In this document: piece by piece, positions 18,242 to 25,790 of the stretch | How the letters are laid out: every line of letters begins with the position of its first letter | Position numbering within the stretch: position 1 is the first letter of the stretch | Virus record (IMG/VR): IMGVR_UViG_3300018411_000022 | Span: 1-64,000 of that record | Reading direction: 5' to 3' (one strand) | Source of the DNA: a virus | DNA length: 64,000 bases | The notes under the pieces: generated by a model | What the model was told of the DNA's origin: nothing | Databases searched by the model: none | What the model saw: only the letters and a program-made list of their open reading frames with translations | Translations under genes and position numbers: made by a program

Positions 18242-19060
18242 TTAAAGGTATTGATAACTTGGCCAATCGTCAGACTTAACCCGACGATAAATGAGGTGTG
18301 TAGCGAGATTCAGTTGCTTAGAAGCAGCTACCACGCTGTCATAAATGGTGCCGTCGATAGACACTTTTTTACTAGCCCCCGAAACGCTGGGGTCGCGCAT
18401 CCGTCCTTCAGCCCACAGTTTCTTGGCTAGAGTACTCCTACGAGCTTTCTCTTCTTCAGAGAAGATCTCTCCACGAGTTCCTTTAGCACACATGTATTTA
18501 TTCAACAACAAAGGGTTGTCAAGGGCATCGGCAATCATTTTCTCTTCAAGAAACCGGGCATGCGTTATCGGATGGGCGAGAATAATATCCCACTTTAATA
18601 ACGAGGAGTCGGGTTTTTCATTAAAGAGTTCCTGAAGCTTCTGACACATGTGTTTACCCTTGTGCAACGTAGACTCATGTACCCTTTTGCGTTGGGCGAA
18701 GTCTTTGCTACTCCCAATGTAGAAATAGCCACTGGGTAAGTGTGTGATACGATACACAACACATACGTTTAAAGCGTTACGTTGGTTGAGCAACAAAGGG
18801 TCGGAATAATGTTTGACTACCATATCCCGTTTAAGCTTCTGTGCCTCCTCTATACTGAAACATGGTTTGACTTCAGTATTCAATACAGGACTTTCATTAA
18901 ACAGTTCTTGGAGTTTTTTGTTGTTATGAAAATTATTATTGAGTCTTCTCAAGTCTTCGGTAACTGTTCGGTAGACATCTTCACTGACACCAATGTAAAA
19001 CGCCCCGCTGTCTTGATGTGTTTGGATGTAAAGTCCAGCAACTTTAGCACGTTTAGACAT
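18242..19060 (-). CDS. GIY-YIG homing endonuclease with duplicated nuclease domain
   Basis: 272 aa, two tandem GIY-YIG-like units. The second (about 98-185) is canonical: VVYRI, YIGSS, the basic helix QRKRVHES and the Glu-bearing FLEEKMIADAL. The first (about 8-95) keeps GLYI/YIG and the shared blocks KLQELFNE and DPLLLN, but lacks equivalents of the catalytic Arg and Glu. A NUMOD3-like stretch (SEEEKARRSTLAKKLWAEG) follows. A NUMOD1-like DNA-binding module (TIYDSVVAASKQLNL, ending in a Trp) closes the protein. It lies 75 bases after the beta-prime fragment and 13 bases before the next gene, with a strong hairpin upstream. Such enzymes spread introns or themselves by cutting intron-less alleles. 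Confidence 0.9.
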   Translation of the reverse strand: MSKRAKVAGLYIQTHQDSGAFYIGVSEDVYRTVTEDLRRLNNNFHNNKKLQELFNESPVLNTEVKPCFSIEEAQKLKRDMVVKHYSDPLLLNQRNALNVCVVYRITHLPSGYFYIGSSKDFAQRKRVHESTLHKGKHMCQKLQELFNEKPDSSLLKWDIILAHPITHARFLEEKMIADALDNPLLLNKYMCAKGTRGEIFSEEEKARRSTLAKKLWAEGRMRDPSVSGASKKVSIDGTIYDSVVAASKQLNLATHLIYRRVKSDDWPSYQYL

Positions 19061-19064
19061 GATT

Positions 19065-19105
19065 GAGTACCACCGTATGAAGTTTTAATTCATACAATGG
19101 TACTC
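19065..19105 (-). other. 17-bp imperfect hairpin between beta-prime fragment and homing endonuclease
   Basis: GAGTACCACCGTATGAA pairs with TTCATACAATGGTACTC (15 of 17 positions) around a 7-nt loop. It ends four bases before the endonuclease start codon. It could be a terminator, a translation-control hairpin for the endonuclease, or a paired element of an intron. Confidence 0.6.
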
Positions 19106-19135
19106 AAAAATACATAATTACAAGAAGGATTTCCT

Positions 19136-20431
19136 TTAGGATATGCTCTTCTTGAAGTCATATCTTGAAGTTGTCAACTGCTTACCGTGCATTGCGCTCA
19201 TGAAGATATACATCATCTGCGACCCTAGGTCAGCCGCCAGCAAACCCAACGCCGTCGGGTTGATCGCATTGGGATTGCCCATGCAACGCTGGCAGAAACC
19301 CGTCTTAGGCGTCTTGCACAACATTGGTGAGCGCACTGTGACTTTTTTACCAATCTGAGATTTGGCGTAGTCTTCAGTGATCTCCTCAGAACCTTGCGGC
19401 GTTACCCGATAAAAGCCCACAAACTTTTTGAAGTTGTGCTCGGTGAATTCTTTCTCCCAACCCAACTTGCTACCACAGTCCTGTTCGGTGATGGTGGTGT
19501 TCTGGAAGACTCGTCCCAAGAACTTCACTGCCTCGCCGCCCAAGGCGGTATCACGACCGCGGTTGTAAGAACCTTCCCGGAGCGAGTTGATCATGTCGGG
19601 CATCTTGTCGACATCCCAACCTTCATTCAGGCTGTTGACCACCAGAGTGGCCTTGGTGCCGTCTTGGAAGCCCATCTCGGCGCCGTGCATCAGGTGCATG
19701 CGTTTACGAACCACACCGTAGGATTTATTCTCCTTCACGAAGAACCCATCACCCCCGTCGGGATCAGATTTCATCCACCCCTTATCCAGAGCAATGAGTT
19801 CAGCCTCCATCTTAGCAATGACGGCCGGGTCCCAGAGACGATCTTTGTTCTTCTCAAGAAGTTCTGCTCGCAACTTACGAGCATCTGGGTGAGTGGTCAA
19901 CATGCGCTTGGTCGCCGAAGGCACACACAATTGAGTGAACCCCGAAATACCAAAGATGGCCTTGTTGAACTTGCGGTAATCATCCGGATAAATCAGCTTA
20001 GGATCACGCTCCCCGTTTTCCGGATAGTCGGCCATCAAAGGACGAATCTTGTTCTGTACAGCGCCAGGCGTGAGCTTACCTGTCATGAACTCGATCCGAT
20101 CACCCAAGGCGTAGACCAACACATAGAAGTTGAAGAAGACGTTTCCAACCGGTACGTTCATTGCCTTTTTGCAATTGGGTACCAAGGCGGGAGTGATGTC
20201 CACTCGATCCGTGAACCGGAATAAGGGTTCTTGGGGTTGGGCATCATCAATAGTGATCAGGTTCTCAGGGTTCTCCGGATCAACAAAGACGGTGTTCTTT
20301 TCCGTACGCAGAAGAGCATAGGGGTAACGTTCTTCCGGACCCTGCGTCACACTGAAGACAGACAGAGCCCACGATTTCTTGCGATATGCGCCTGCGTTAA
20401 GCGCTGCAAAAAGGTAATCAAGCTTGTTCAT
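19136..20431 (-). CDS. RNA polymerase beta-prime C-terminal fragment, probably virion RNAP (phiKZ gp80-like)
   Basis: 431 aa. Near the end it carries the beta-prime block RSPMLCKTPKTGFCQRCMG, a helix ALGLLAADLGSQMMYIF and a trigger-helix-like MSAMHGKQLT. These parallel RSPLTC..GVCAKCYG, VGVIAAQSIGEPGTQL and MRTFHIGG of bacterial beta-prime. It is distinct from the gp74-like copy at 13119, so it likely belongs to the RNAP packaged in the virion that transcribes early genes. The frame stops only about 14 residues after the trigger-like helix, whereas the gp74-like paralogue continues for some 290 residues. It is either naturally split or cut short by the endonuclease-associated insertion. It overlaps the upstream gene by 14 bases. 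Confidence 0.75.
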   Translation of the reverse strand: MNKLDYLFAALNAGAYRKKSWALSVFSVTQGPEERYPYALLRTEKNTVFVDPENPENLITIDDAQPQEPLFRFTDRVDITPALVPNCKKAMNVPVGNVFFNFYVLVYALGDRIEFMTGKLTPGAVQNKIRPLMADYPENGERDPKLIYPDDYRKFNKAIFGISGFTQLCVPSATKRMLTTHPDARKLRAELLEKNKDRLWDPAVIAKMEAELIALDKGWMKSDPDGGDGFFVKENKSYGVVRKRMHLMHGAEMGFQDGTKATLVVNSLNEGWDVDKMPDMINSLREGSYNRGRDTALGGEAVKFLGRVFQNTTITEQDCGSKLGWEKEFTEHNFKKFVGFYRVTPQGSEEITEDYAKSQIGKKVTVRSPMLCKTPKTGFCQRCMGNPNAINPTALGLLAADLGSQMMYIFMSAMHGKQLTTSRYDFKKSIS

Positions 20432-21272
20432 GAGTTACCGCCGAGAGGATTTCGCGCACCTGTTCCATTACTCGAATGATCAGGGGCAACTTAAGGAAGG
20501 TGTCTTCAACCACTTCTTCACTGACACGAAGTAGGTCGGCATCGGCCACATCAGAAGCCAAGATAAAGGCCATGAGTTGCAAAGCCAGTTCGGAGACGTT
20601 GCGATCCAACATCGGATCGGCGACACGTTTTTCTTCGTAGTACGTCCGAAACGCTTCGGCCATGCTGGCAACCGGTAGATTGATCTTACCCCCAGCATCT
20701 ACGTAGGCCAACAGCCACGGGTCTTTCAACTGACTGGTACAACTTTTAATACGTACCACTTTTCCAGTGCGTTGAACGGTGGGGGTATCAAACCCATCGT
20801 CTACTTTATGAACGGTGGTCAGCAAACGCTTCAGGAGCGCCGGGTTGACGTTATCGAGATGAAGCAGTAGATCTTCCACAGTAAACTCGGAAGTCAGCTC
20901 CACGAGCGCTGCGAGCCGCTCCTCGGGCGATTCTTCGGACAGACAGATGGCTTCGATGGTCTCAACGTCATCAAAGTCGTCCAAGGTGTTGATGCTGCGG
21001 ATAATAGCGGTGGCTTGTTTAAGACCAAAGGTCTCATTTAAGAACACACCAAATTGGTTGAGGGTCGATTCCAACAAGTTTTTAATGTAGGCGTCGATCT
21101 CACTGACCACTTGGTCGCGACCAATTTCGCCCTCTTGACTGATCAGACCTTCCAGTTGAACAATGTGCATACTGATCCCGGAGTCCAGAATAACCTGGAC
21201 GGCATCCACATACACTGCAGTCAATTCAGGTGTGATCACCGTACCTAGGAATTCTTCAATTTCTTCTACCAC
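20418..21272 (-). CDS. hypothetical protein upstream of the beta-prime fragment, 284 aa
   Basis: GTG start with CGGAGG six bases upstream. The protein is acidic and strongly helical (EEIEEFLGTVITPELTAVYV), with many Leu/Glu repeats and no catalytic motif. It heads the minus-strand unit and overlaps the RNAP gene by 14 bases, so the two are co-translated. A role with the virion RNAP is an inference from position only. Confidence 0.65.
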   Translation of the reverse strand: MVEEIEEFLGTVITPELTAVYVDAVQVILDSGISMHIVQLEGLISQEGEIGRDQVVSEIDAYIKNLLESTLNQFGVFLNETFGLKQATAIIRSINTLDDFDDVETIEAICLSEESPEERLAALVELTSEFTVEDLLLHLDNVNPALLKRLLTTVHKVDDGFDTPTVQRTGKVVRIKSCTSQLKDPWLLAYVDAGGKINLPVASMAEAFRTYYEEKRVADPMLDRNVSELALQLMAFILASDVADADLLRVSEEVVEDTFLKLPLIIRVMEQVREILSAVTHEQA

Positions 21273-21376
21273 AATAGACCTCCGGTTAAATAATACGACC
21301 TTCCCAAATTATACGAGACCATGCTCGAAAATTGTTCCCGAGCCCACGAATCAATTTACAAAAGGCGGAATACGTT

Positions 21377-21826
21377 ATGTCCCGTAAGCACAACCCTTCC
21401 TACGTCAAGCGTGGGCCGAACAGTCTTAAAGAGCTGATTCAGGAGCGCAAAGACTTCGAAAACATCTGGAATGATCTGAGCCATTTGCAAGCTCAGTGCT
21501 TCCAGCTGAACCAGTCGCCCACACATGTGGTTGCTCTTCTGCGCAATCAGGAACTGGTGGCACGCGTTGCGGATAAAGCTTCGCTGATGCAACTGGCTAA
21601 TACGCTGAATCGCGACGTTCAGGATTTCAGCACACGACTGAATCAACTGAACGCTGCAGTCGATCAACACCGTGGTGGTGTAGTCGACTTGCCTAAGCTG
21701 GCCCTCCTGATGGATGTGGCACAGGCCTACGATCAGTGGATCACGTCATATCAATTGGTCGTGGTGCCGACTGCTATACAGATCACCGACCTCTTCAACC
21801 AACTCAATCAGAACCCGCAGGTGTAA
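21377..21826 (+). CDS. hypothetical helical protein, 149 aa
   Basis: The start at 21377 (MSRKHNPSYVKRGPN) has AAGGCGG upstream and is preferred to 21332. After a basic N-terminus the protein is almost wholly helical, with coiled-coil-like spacing (LANTLNRDVQDFSTRLNQL). It is divergent from the minus-strand RNAP unit and ends two bases before the next gene. Possibly a virion assembly or structural component; not recognised. Confidence 0.65.
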   Translation: MSRKHNPSYVKRGPNSLKELIQERKDFENIWNDLSHLQAQCFQLNQSPTHVVALLRNQELVARVADKASLMQLANTLNRDVQDFSTRLNQLNAAVDQHRGGVVDLPKLALLMDVAQAYDQWITSYQLVVVPTAIQITDLFNQLNQNPQV

Positions 21827-21828
21827 CA

Positions 21829-23346
21829 ATGTCTGAGAACGAACTGCCAACACCCGAGAACGCATCCGAAGAAGGTGCCGAGAACACCTTGAACTCGAAG
21901 TCAACCAGCGACTACGCCCCCAAAGCGGTTAACCTCAATGTTCGTCTTCAGTACCCCATCGACAAACCGTATTCCGGTGCCGATGCCAAAGCGATCTTCG
22001 CAGACCCCAACCTACACCTGACGTTCATAAACGGTACGCTGGGCGATCTGAAAGAAACGGGTGACAACCACCCGAACATCGAGGTCGAAGGCGATGCCGG
22101 TACTCGCCGTTGGGTCGAATCGCTCGAACGTGGTTCTGCCAACCTGCTGCGCAACGAACCCTTCCAAGCAGCGCTGGACCAAGAAGGCGGTGACTGGCAA
22201 CAGACCGTTGAATCGGCTGGTCAGCCCATGGGCATCTCCCGTCCGCGCTTTGCAGAGTCCGGCACTGTCCTGACTGGCGAGCGTGCTGTCATGCGCATGA
22301 CGGCTGCGCTGGGTTTGGGTACCATCCACCAAGTACCGCTGTGGCATACTGGTATCTGGGTCAGTTTCAAAGCGCCGTCTGAAGCGTCGATCCTCGAACT
22401 GGAGCGTCGTGTCGGTTCGGCAAAAGTGACGCTGGGTCGTATGACCAACGGTCTGGTGTTTTCGAACACCGCGGTTCACCTGATCAACGATCTGCTGGAT
22501 TTTGCACTCCAGCACGTCTACGACACCAACGCCAAAGAAATGTCGCCCAAGTACTTGGAAAGCATTGTGTTGGTGACCGATATCCCGTTGATCCTTTGGG
22601 GTCTGGCATCGGCCATCTACCCGAACGGTTACCCGTATTCGCGTGGCTGTATCAACACCGAGAAGGTCTGTAACCATGTGTTCGAAGCCCTGCTGAATCT
22701 CAGCAAGCTGATGTGGACCAACCGTGCGGCGCTATCGGAATGGCAAACCAAGCGCATGACTCAGCGCAAGGCGCGGATGTCCGACGAAGACCTCAAGCGC
22801 TACGCCGAAGAGCACAAGTACAACAAAGAACGTCGGGTGTCCATCACCGACCAAATCGCCATCACTCTGGCGGTCCCAACCATTGAACAGTACTACAATT
22901 CGGGCAACGCCTGGATTGCCAACATCATCAAGGTGATGGAAGGTGCGTTCGGTGAAAACATCCGTGGCGATGAGCGCGATGCCTACATCACCAACCAGGG
23001 GCGTTTGACCAACCTGCGTCAGTACGGCCACTGGGTGAAGGAAGTGCATATCGAAGAGGCAGAGATCGGCACTGACCGTGACACGATCGAAAACCTCATG
23101 GGTGTGTTGACCGCCGATGAAGAGACCCGCACCACCACCTTGGCAGCAGTGAGCGAGTACATCAACTCGGTGACTATTTCGGTGATTGGTCTGCCCAAAC
23201 ATGAGTGTCCGGTGTGTAAGGCCAACCAGGTTAAGGAAGAGGAAGCCCAGTTCAGTCCGTACGTCGTACCGATTGATGTGGCGCAAGTTTTTTTTACCCT
23301 ACTCAACCAACGCATCTACAAGGTACTCATAAAGTCCTCCCTTTAA
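21829..23346 (+). CDS. large structural/assembly protein with C-terminal zinc-ribbon half, frameshift donor
   Basis: 505 aa. The start at 21829 (MSENELPTPENASEEG) follows the previous stop by two bases; the earlier opening at 21736 lies inside the upstream gene. It has an acidic disordered N-terminus of about 50 residues, a large folded centre and, near residue 465, CPVCKANQ, half of a zinc ribbon. At 23289-23295 an in-frame T TTT TTT heptamer precedes a short 17-residue end. Slipping -1 there would join it to the next frame for a 662-aa product, as in phage tail-assembly chaperones. Most likely a tail or baseplate assembly protein; specific role uncertain. Confidence 0.65.
   Translation: MSENELPTPENASEEGAENTLNSKSTSDYAPKAVNLNVRLQYPIDKPYSGADAKAIFADPNLHLTFINGTLGDLKETGDNHPNIEVEGDAGTRRWVESLERGSANLLRNEPFQAALDQEGGDWQQTVESAGQPMGISRPRFAESGTVLTGERAVMRMTAALGLGTIHQVPLWHTGIWVSFKAPSEASILELERRVGSAKVTLGRMTNGLVFSNTAVHLINDLLDFALQHVYDTNAKEMSPKYLESIVLVTDIPLILWGLASAIYPNGYPYSRGCINTEKVCNHVFEALLNLSKLMWTNRAALSEWQTKRMTQRKARMSDEDLKRYAEEHKYNKERRVSITDQIAITLAVPTIEQYYNSGNAWIANIIKVMEGAFGENIRGDERDAYITNQGRLTNLRQYGHWVKEVHIEEAEIGTDRDTIENLMGVLTADEETRTTTLAAVSEYINSVTISVIGLPKHECPVCKANQVKEEEAQFSPYVVPIDVAQVFFTLLNQRIYKVLIKSSL
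23289..23295 (+). other. candidate -1 programmed frameshift site
   Basis: An eight-T run; the heptamer T TTT TTT is in the zero frame of the upstream gene (codons GTT TTT TTT ACC). The -1 frame is open from 23277 through to the stop at 23814. It reads VFFYPTQPTHLQGTHK into the downstream protein, which has no good SD of its own. Confidence 0.5.
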
Positions 23347-23375
23347 CCGTTAACCCCGAAGACCAAGACAGCCAC

Positions 23376-23816
23376 GTGTTGTTACCGGGCTTCGGGGCAC
23401 GGTTTTATAACAAGCCGACCTTGCTGGATAAAATCCTCGAGCAAGGAAAGCAGTTGGACAATATAGCGGCGCAGGTGGTGATGCGCGATGCCTACGAAAC
23501 CCAATACGGGATTTGTGATCACGGCAGCCCATCTGCTAACCCCTTGGCGTTGGTTGAGTATCAGGCAAAAGAAGATGTGTCAGAATACGGGGCGCTTTAC
23601 CGAACCTTTTATCAGTACCATCTGTACGAGGTTCATAAAGAGTGGGGGGTGTCTATTGTGGACTTCCTCAACATGCCCCGCGAGTACTGTGCTTTAATGT
23701 TACGAATCTCTTCTGAGAAAGCGGCTCGCATGACGGCCGAAACTCAAAAGCAAATTCGAGCAGCCCAACAAGCACAGGCCGCCGCTGGTGTGGGTTTAGG
23801 AGGCGCGAAGCGATGA
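23376..23816 (+). CDS. downstream partner of the 505-aa protein, possibly expressed by frameshift
   Basis: Read alone it starts at GTG 23376 (146 aa), but no SD is visible and its frame is already open from 23277 across the T8 run. It is therefore more likely the -1 extension of the upstream protein. The segment EYGALYRTFYQYHLYEVHKE, then a Trp-Gly pair and FLNMPREYC, resembles the way tail-assembly chaperone extensions and T4 gp26-type hub-assembly proteins read; that similarity is weak. The C-terminus is helical and Gln/Ala-rich. Its stop overlaps the macrodomain start (ATGA). Confidence 0.55.
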   Translation: MLLPGFGARFYNKPTLLDKILEQGKQLDNIAAQVVMRDAYETQYGICDHGSPSANPLALVEYQAKEDVSEYGALYRTFYQYHLYEVHKEWGVSIVDFLNMPREYCALMLRISSEKAARMTAETQKQIRAAQQAQAAAGVGLGGAKR

Positions 23817-24271
23817 TCGTGTATGAAGGCGAAGGGTCCTTGTTTGATACCCGGTTGCAAACTATCACAGCCCCGGTTAACACGGTAGGGGTGATGGGGA
23901 ATGGGTTGGCATTGGCCATGAAACAACGGGTGCGGGGACTCTTTGACTTCTACAAAGATCTGTGTGACAAGGGTGAATTGAAGGTGGGGCAACCCCAACT
24001 GTATAAGATCCCAAAGTCACGTCATCAGGTCCTATTGTTTCCCACCAAAGCACACTGGAAAAATCCGTCTAAACCAGAGTACGTCATCGAGGGGTTGGAT
24101 TACCTTGTGGCGAACTATAAAGAGATGGGGATCACAGAACTGGGGCTTCCGCCTTTGGGTTGTGGTTATGGGGGGCTTGATTACATTAAGTTCCTCCGCC
24201 CCCTACTCCATGAGAAATTGGCGGACATTGACCTTCCCGTCCACATCTATCTGTACAACCGCATCCTTTAA
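23813..24271 (+). CDS. macrodomain ADP-ribosylglycohydrolase, DarG-like
   Basis: 152 aa, a single macrodomain. Diagnostic motifs are PVNTVGVMGNGLALAMKQR near residue 20 (the VN...GVMGxGLA ADP-ribose loop), FPTKAHWKNPSK near 78 and LPPLGCGYGGLDY near 120. These are hallmarks of the DarG/TARG1 branch. DarG removes ADP-ribose that the toxin DarT puts on thymidines in DNA and so neutralises DarTG anti-phage defence. DarG itself has a second DarT-binding domain that is absent here. It overlaps the previous gene by 4 bases (ATGA), so it is co-translated, which would place expression with virion-type genes. Macrodomain identity is strong; DNA as substrate is inferred. Confidence 0.85.
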   Translation: MIVYEGEGSLFDTRLQTITAPVNTVGVMGNGLALAMKQRVRGLFDFYKDLCDKGELKVGQPQLYKIPKSRHQVLLFPTKAHWKNPSKPEYVIEGLDYLVANYKEMGITELGLPPLGCGYGGLDYIKFLRPLLHEKLADIDLPVHIYLYNRIL

Positions 24272-24274
24272 GAC

Positions 24275-24308
24275 TCAGGTGGGGTAACTCACCTGATGTT
24301 TTTTTTTT
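24275..24308 (+). terminator. rho-independent terminator
   Basis: TCAGGTG/CACCTGA stem with an 8-nt loop, then a run of ten T ending in TTTATGCC (24306-24313). It closes the macrodomain transcript; an early promoter follows within 30 bases. Confidence 0.85.
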
Positions 24309-24317
24309 ATGCCCCTT

Positions 24318-24362
24318 CCAGTAAAAAGTATTTCAAACCTATATTACCCATAGGCAAGTGAC
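24318..24362 (+). promoter_or_regulatory. phiKZ-type early promoter
   Basis: TATATTAC at 24340-24347 in the context CAAACCTATATTACCCATAG, matching the published phiKZ early consensus exactly. It lies 50 bases upstream of the gene at 24397, between a terminator and a small-gene cluster. Confidence 0.8.
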
Positions 24363-24396
24363 ATACTTGTTTAAACGCAACGAGGATTAAGCATCC

Positions 24397-24864
24397 ATGT
24401 ACGTGTTAGTACGTTGTAAAGTAGACTTTCTACAACCCACACCAGAACCCGTTTTGCTGAACGCCCCACTCCCATTCCCTTATGCGATGGCCCGTGCTCA
24501 GTTGGGTAACATTGAGTTTATGTGCGAAGTCCCCGAAGGCTTCAATGCACCCGACTATTTTGTTCACCCAATCGCCACGTCTGGCATCACACCTGAGATG
24601 TATCAGGCAATGATGACTCGTTACATGGGTTGGGGTTTAAAAGCCCCTCAACAGTGGTCAGAGAGCCCGTTTACCAATCAGGACATCGTTTTCTTCGTAG
24701 CCAGCGAAGACTGTCGGCCCGTTGTGGTAGAGGCCAGCACTCCCCAATACGAGAAGCTCTTCTTCCCGCATTTCGAAGGGGTCTCGTTAGTCAAAGCTAA
24801 GTCCACCTCCATGGACGCTGTCGTGTACTATTGGTCAGATTCATTCTGCCACCAAAAACCCTAA
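24397..24864 (+). CDS. early hypothetical protein, 155 aa
   Basis: First gene behind the TATATTAC promoter, with ACGAGGA upstream of the ATG. The soluble protein starts MYVLVRCKVDFLQPTPEPVL and has several aromatic-rich stretches (YMGWGLKAPQQWSE). No known motif. Position and promoter suggest expression within minutes of infection and a role in host takeover; that is inference. Confidence 0.65.
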   Translation: MYVLVRCKVDFLQPTPEPVLLNAPLPFPYAMARAQLGNIEFMCEVPEGFNAPDYFVHPIATSGITPEMYQAMMTRYMGWGLKAPQQWSESPFTNQDIVFFVASEDCRPVVVEASTPQYEKLFFPHFEGVSLVKAKSTSMDAVVYYWSDSFCHQKP

Positions 24865-24882
24865 ACGGAAGGAACACACCTC

Positions 24883-25626
24883 ATGATCAATCTCGCACTC
24901 CAAACCCTGTTCTCCCAAGCACTGGTTTACTGCCGCGATCCCCAAGATCCGAGTAGTCTTATACGCGATCTCACACCCCTGAAGTTCACTCACCTGTTGA
25001 TTGAAACCAACGGGACCGAATTGCTGTATGACGAAAATACCCATACCGTCTACACCGACCTTCAACGCGTCGACTTCGATGCGCACTTCCCAGAACTCCC
25101 ATTCAGCCTCAGTGTGACTGAGGCATCTCGGCGCTCTATCGGTTCTCTCCACAACTGGATGATCAACCTTGAGCACTATGCGGTGCGTCTGAATTACCGC
25201 GGTCCTCGTATCGTCGTGAAGGTTCAACAATTTATCGATTACTTGTTGAAAGAAAAAAGTGCTTCCACTACACCCAACCCACATGTGGTAAAACCTGAAC
25301 AACTGGGTTCACCTGACCATAGCCCCATGGCTAAGAACATTAAGTTGTTGATCAGCTGTGACCATGAAAGCGATCGCCGGGTGTTGGTGGTGTACGACAA
25401 CTACGAAGTCCGCGAGGTTCTGTATAACCCCTTTAATGGTGGCTATGAGATCGACTTCGAAAATGAGGCCCTGGTCTACGCAGGACCTGATGCGGAACAT
25501 CGTTACCAACAACTGACCAAGACCATCGCACGCCGCCCCCATCGGATCTATGGTCGCGATCAGTTCGCCCCACAGGTACAACAAAACCCCGCCCCAGAAA
25601 ATGGCGATACCGAAACACAAGCCTAA
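24883..25626 (+). CDS. early hypothetical protein, 247 aa
   Basis: Strong SD (GGAAGGA). Mixed fold with a basic middle and a Gln/Pro/Asn-rich disordered end (VQQNPAPENGDTETQA). No recognised domain. It is in the same early unit as the gene before and ends at the hairpin 25634-25661. Function unknown. Confidence 0.65.
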   Translation: MINLALQTLFSQALVYCRDPQDPSSLIRDLTPLKFTHLLIETNGTELLYDENTHTVYTDLQRVDFDAHFPELPFSLSVTEASRRSIGSLHNWMINLEHYAVRLNYRGPRIVVKVQQFIDYLLKEKSASTTPNPHVVKPEQLGSPDHSPMAKNIKLLISCDHESDRRVLVVYDNYEVREVLYNPFNGGYEIDFENEALVYAGPDAEHRYQQLTKTIARRPHRIYGRDQFAPQVQQNPAPENGDTETQA

Positions 25627-25633
25627 GCAGCAT

Positions 25634-25661
25634 AAAGCCCCTACCCGAAGGTAGGGGCTTT
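25634..25661 (+). terminator. 12-bp hairpin terminator
   Basis: AAAGCCCCTACC pairs perfectly with GGTAGGGGCTTT around a CGAA tetraloop, just after the stop at 25626. The bases before it read AGCATAAA, a variant of the recurring terminator box. Confidence 0.75.
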
Positions 25662-25674
25662 AGAGGCTGAAGTC

Positions 25675-25779
25675 ATGTCTGCTTCTCAGCAGTCACTATA
25701 CAGGCGCTGGTACCAGGCTGGATGGTGCCGTCTCGGCAGGACCAGACCCCTCAGTGGATCACCTCCTCGTGAGCAATGA
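25675..25779 (+). CDS. possible 34-aa small protein
   Basis: ATG with GAGG eight bases upstream, ending TGA. The peptide reads MSASQQSLYRRWYQAG and continues basic and Pro/Arg-rich. It coincides with several stem-loops and the 16S-like 13-mer, so the region may instead be a noncoding RNA. Kept as a weak alternative. Confidence 0.2.
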   Translation: MSASQQSLYRRWYQAGWCRLGRTRPLSGSPPREQ

Positions 25780-25790
25780 ATGTTCATTGC
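25773..25790. promoter_or_regulatory. perfect 8-bp inverted repeat, operator-like
   Basis: GCAATGAA-TG-TTCATTGC is a perfect dyad, 68 bases upstream of the gene at 25858 and next to AT-rich sequence (ACTATACCTTGAATAAA) that may be a degenerate early promoter. Such symmetry fits a dimeric repressor site or a small hairpin. Confidence 0.4.

Noticed and set aside
25675-25780. tRNA or tmRNA gene in the 25.7-kb gap
   Set aside because: Hairpins are present but there is no acceptor/T-arm arrangement, no GTTCRANYC-like T-loop and no CCA context.
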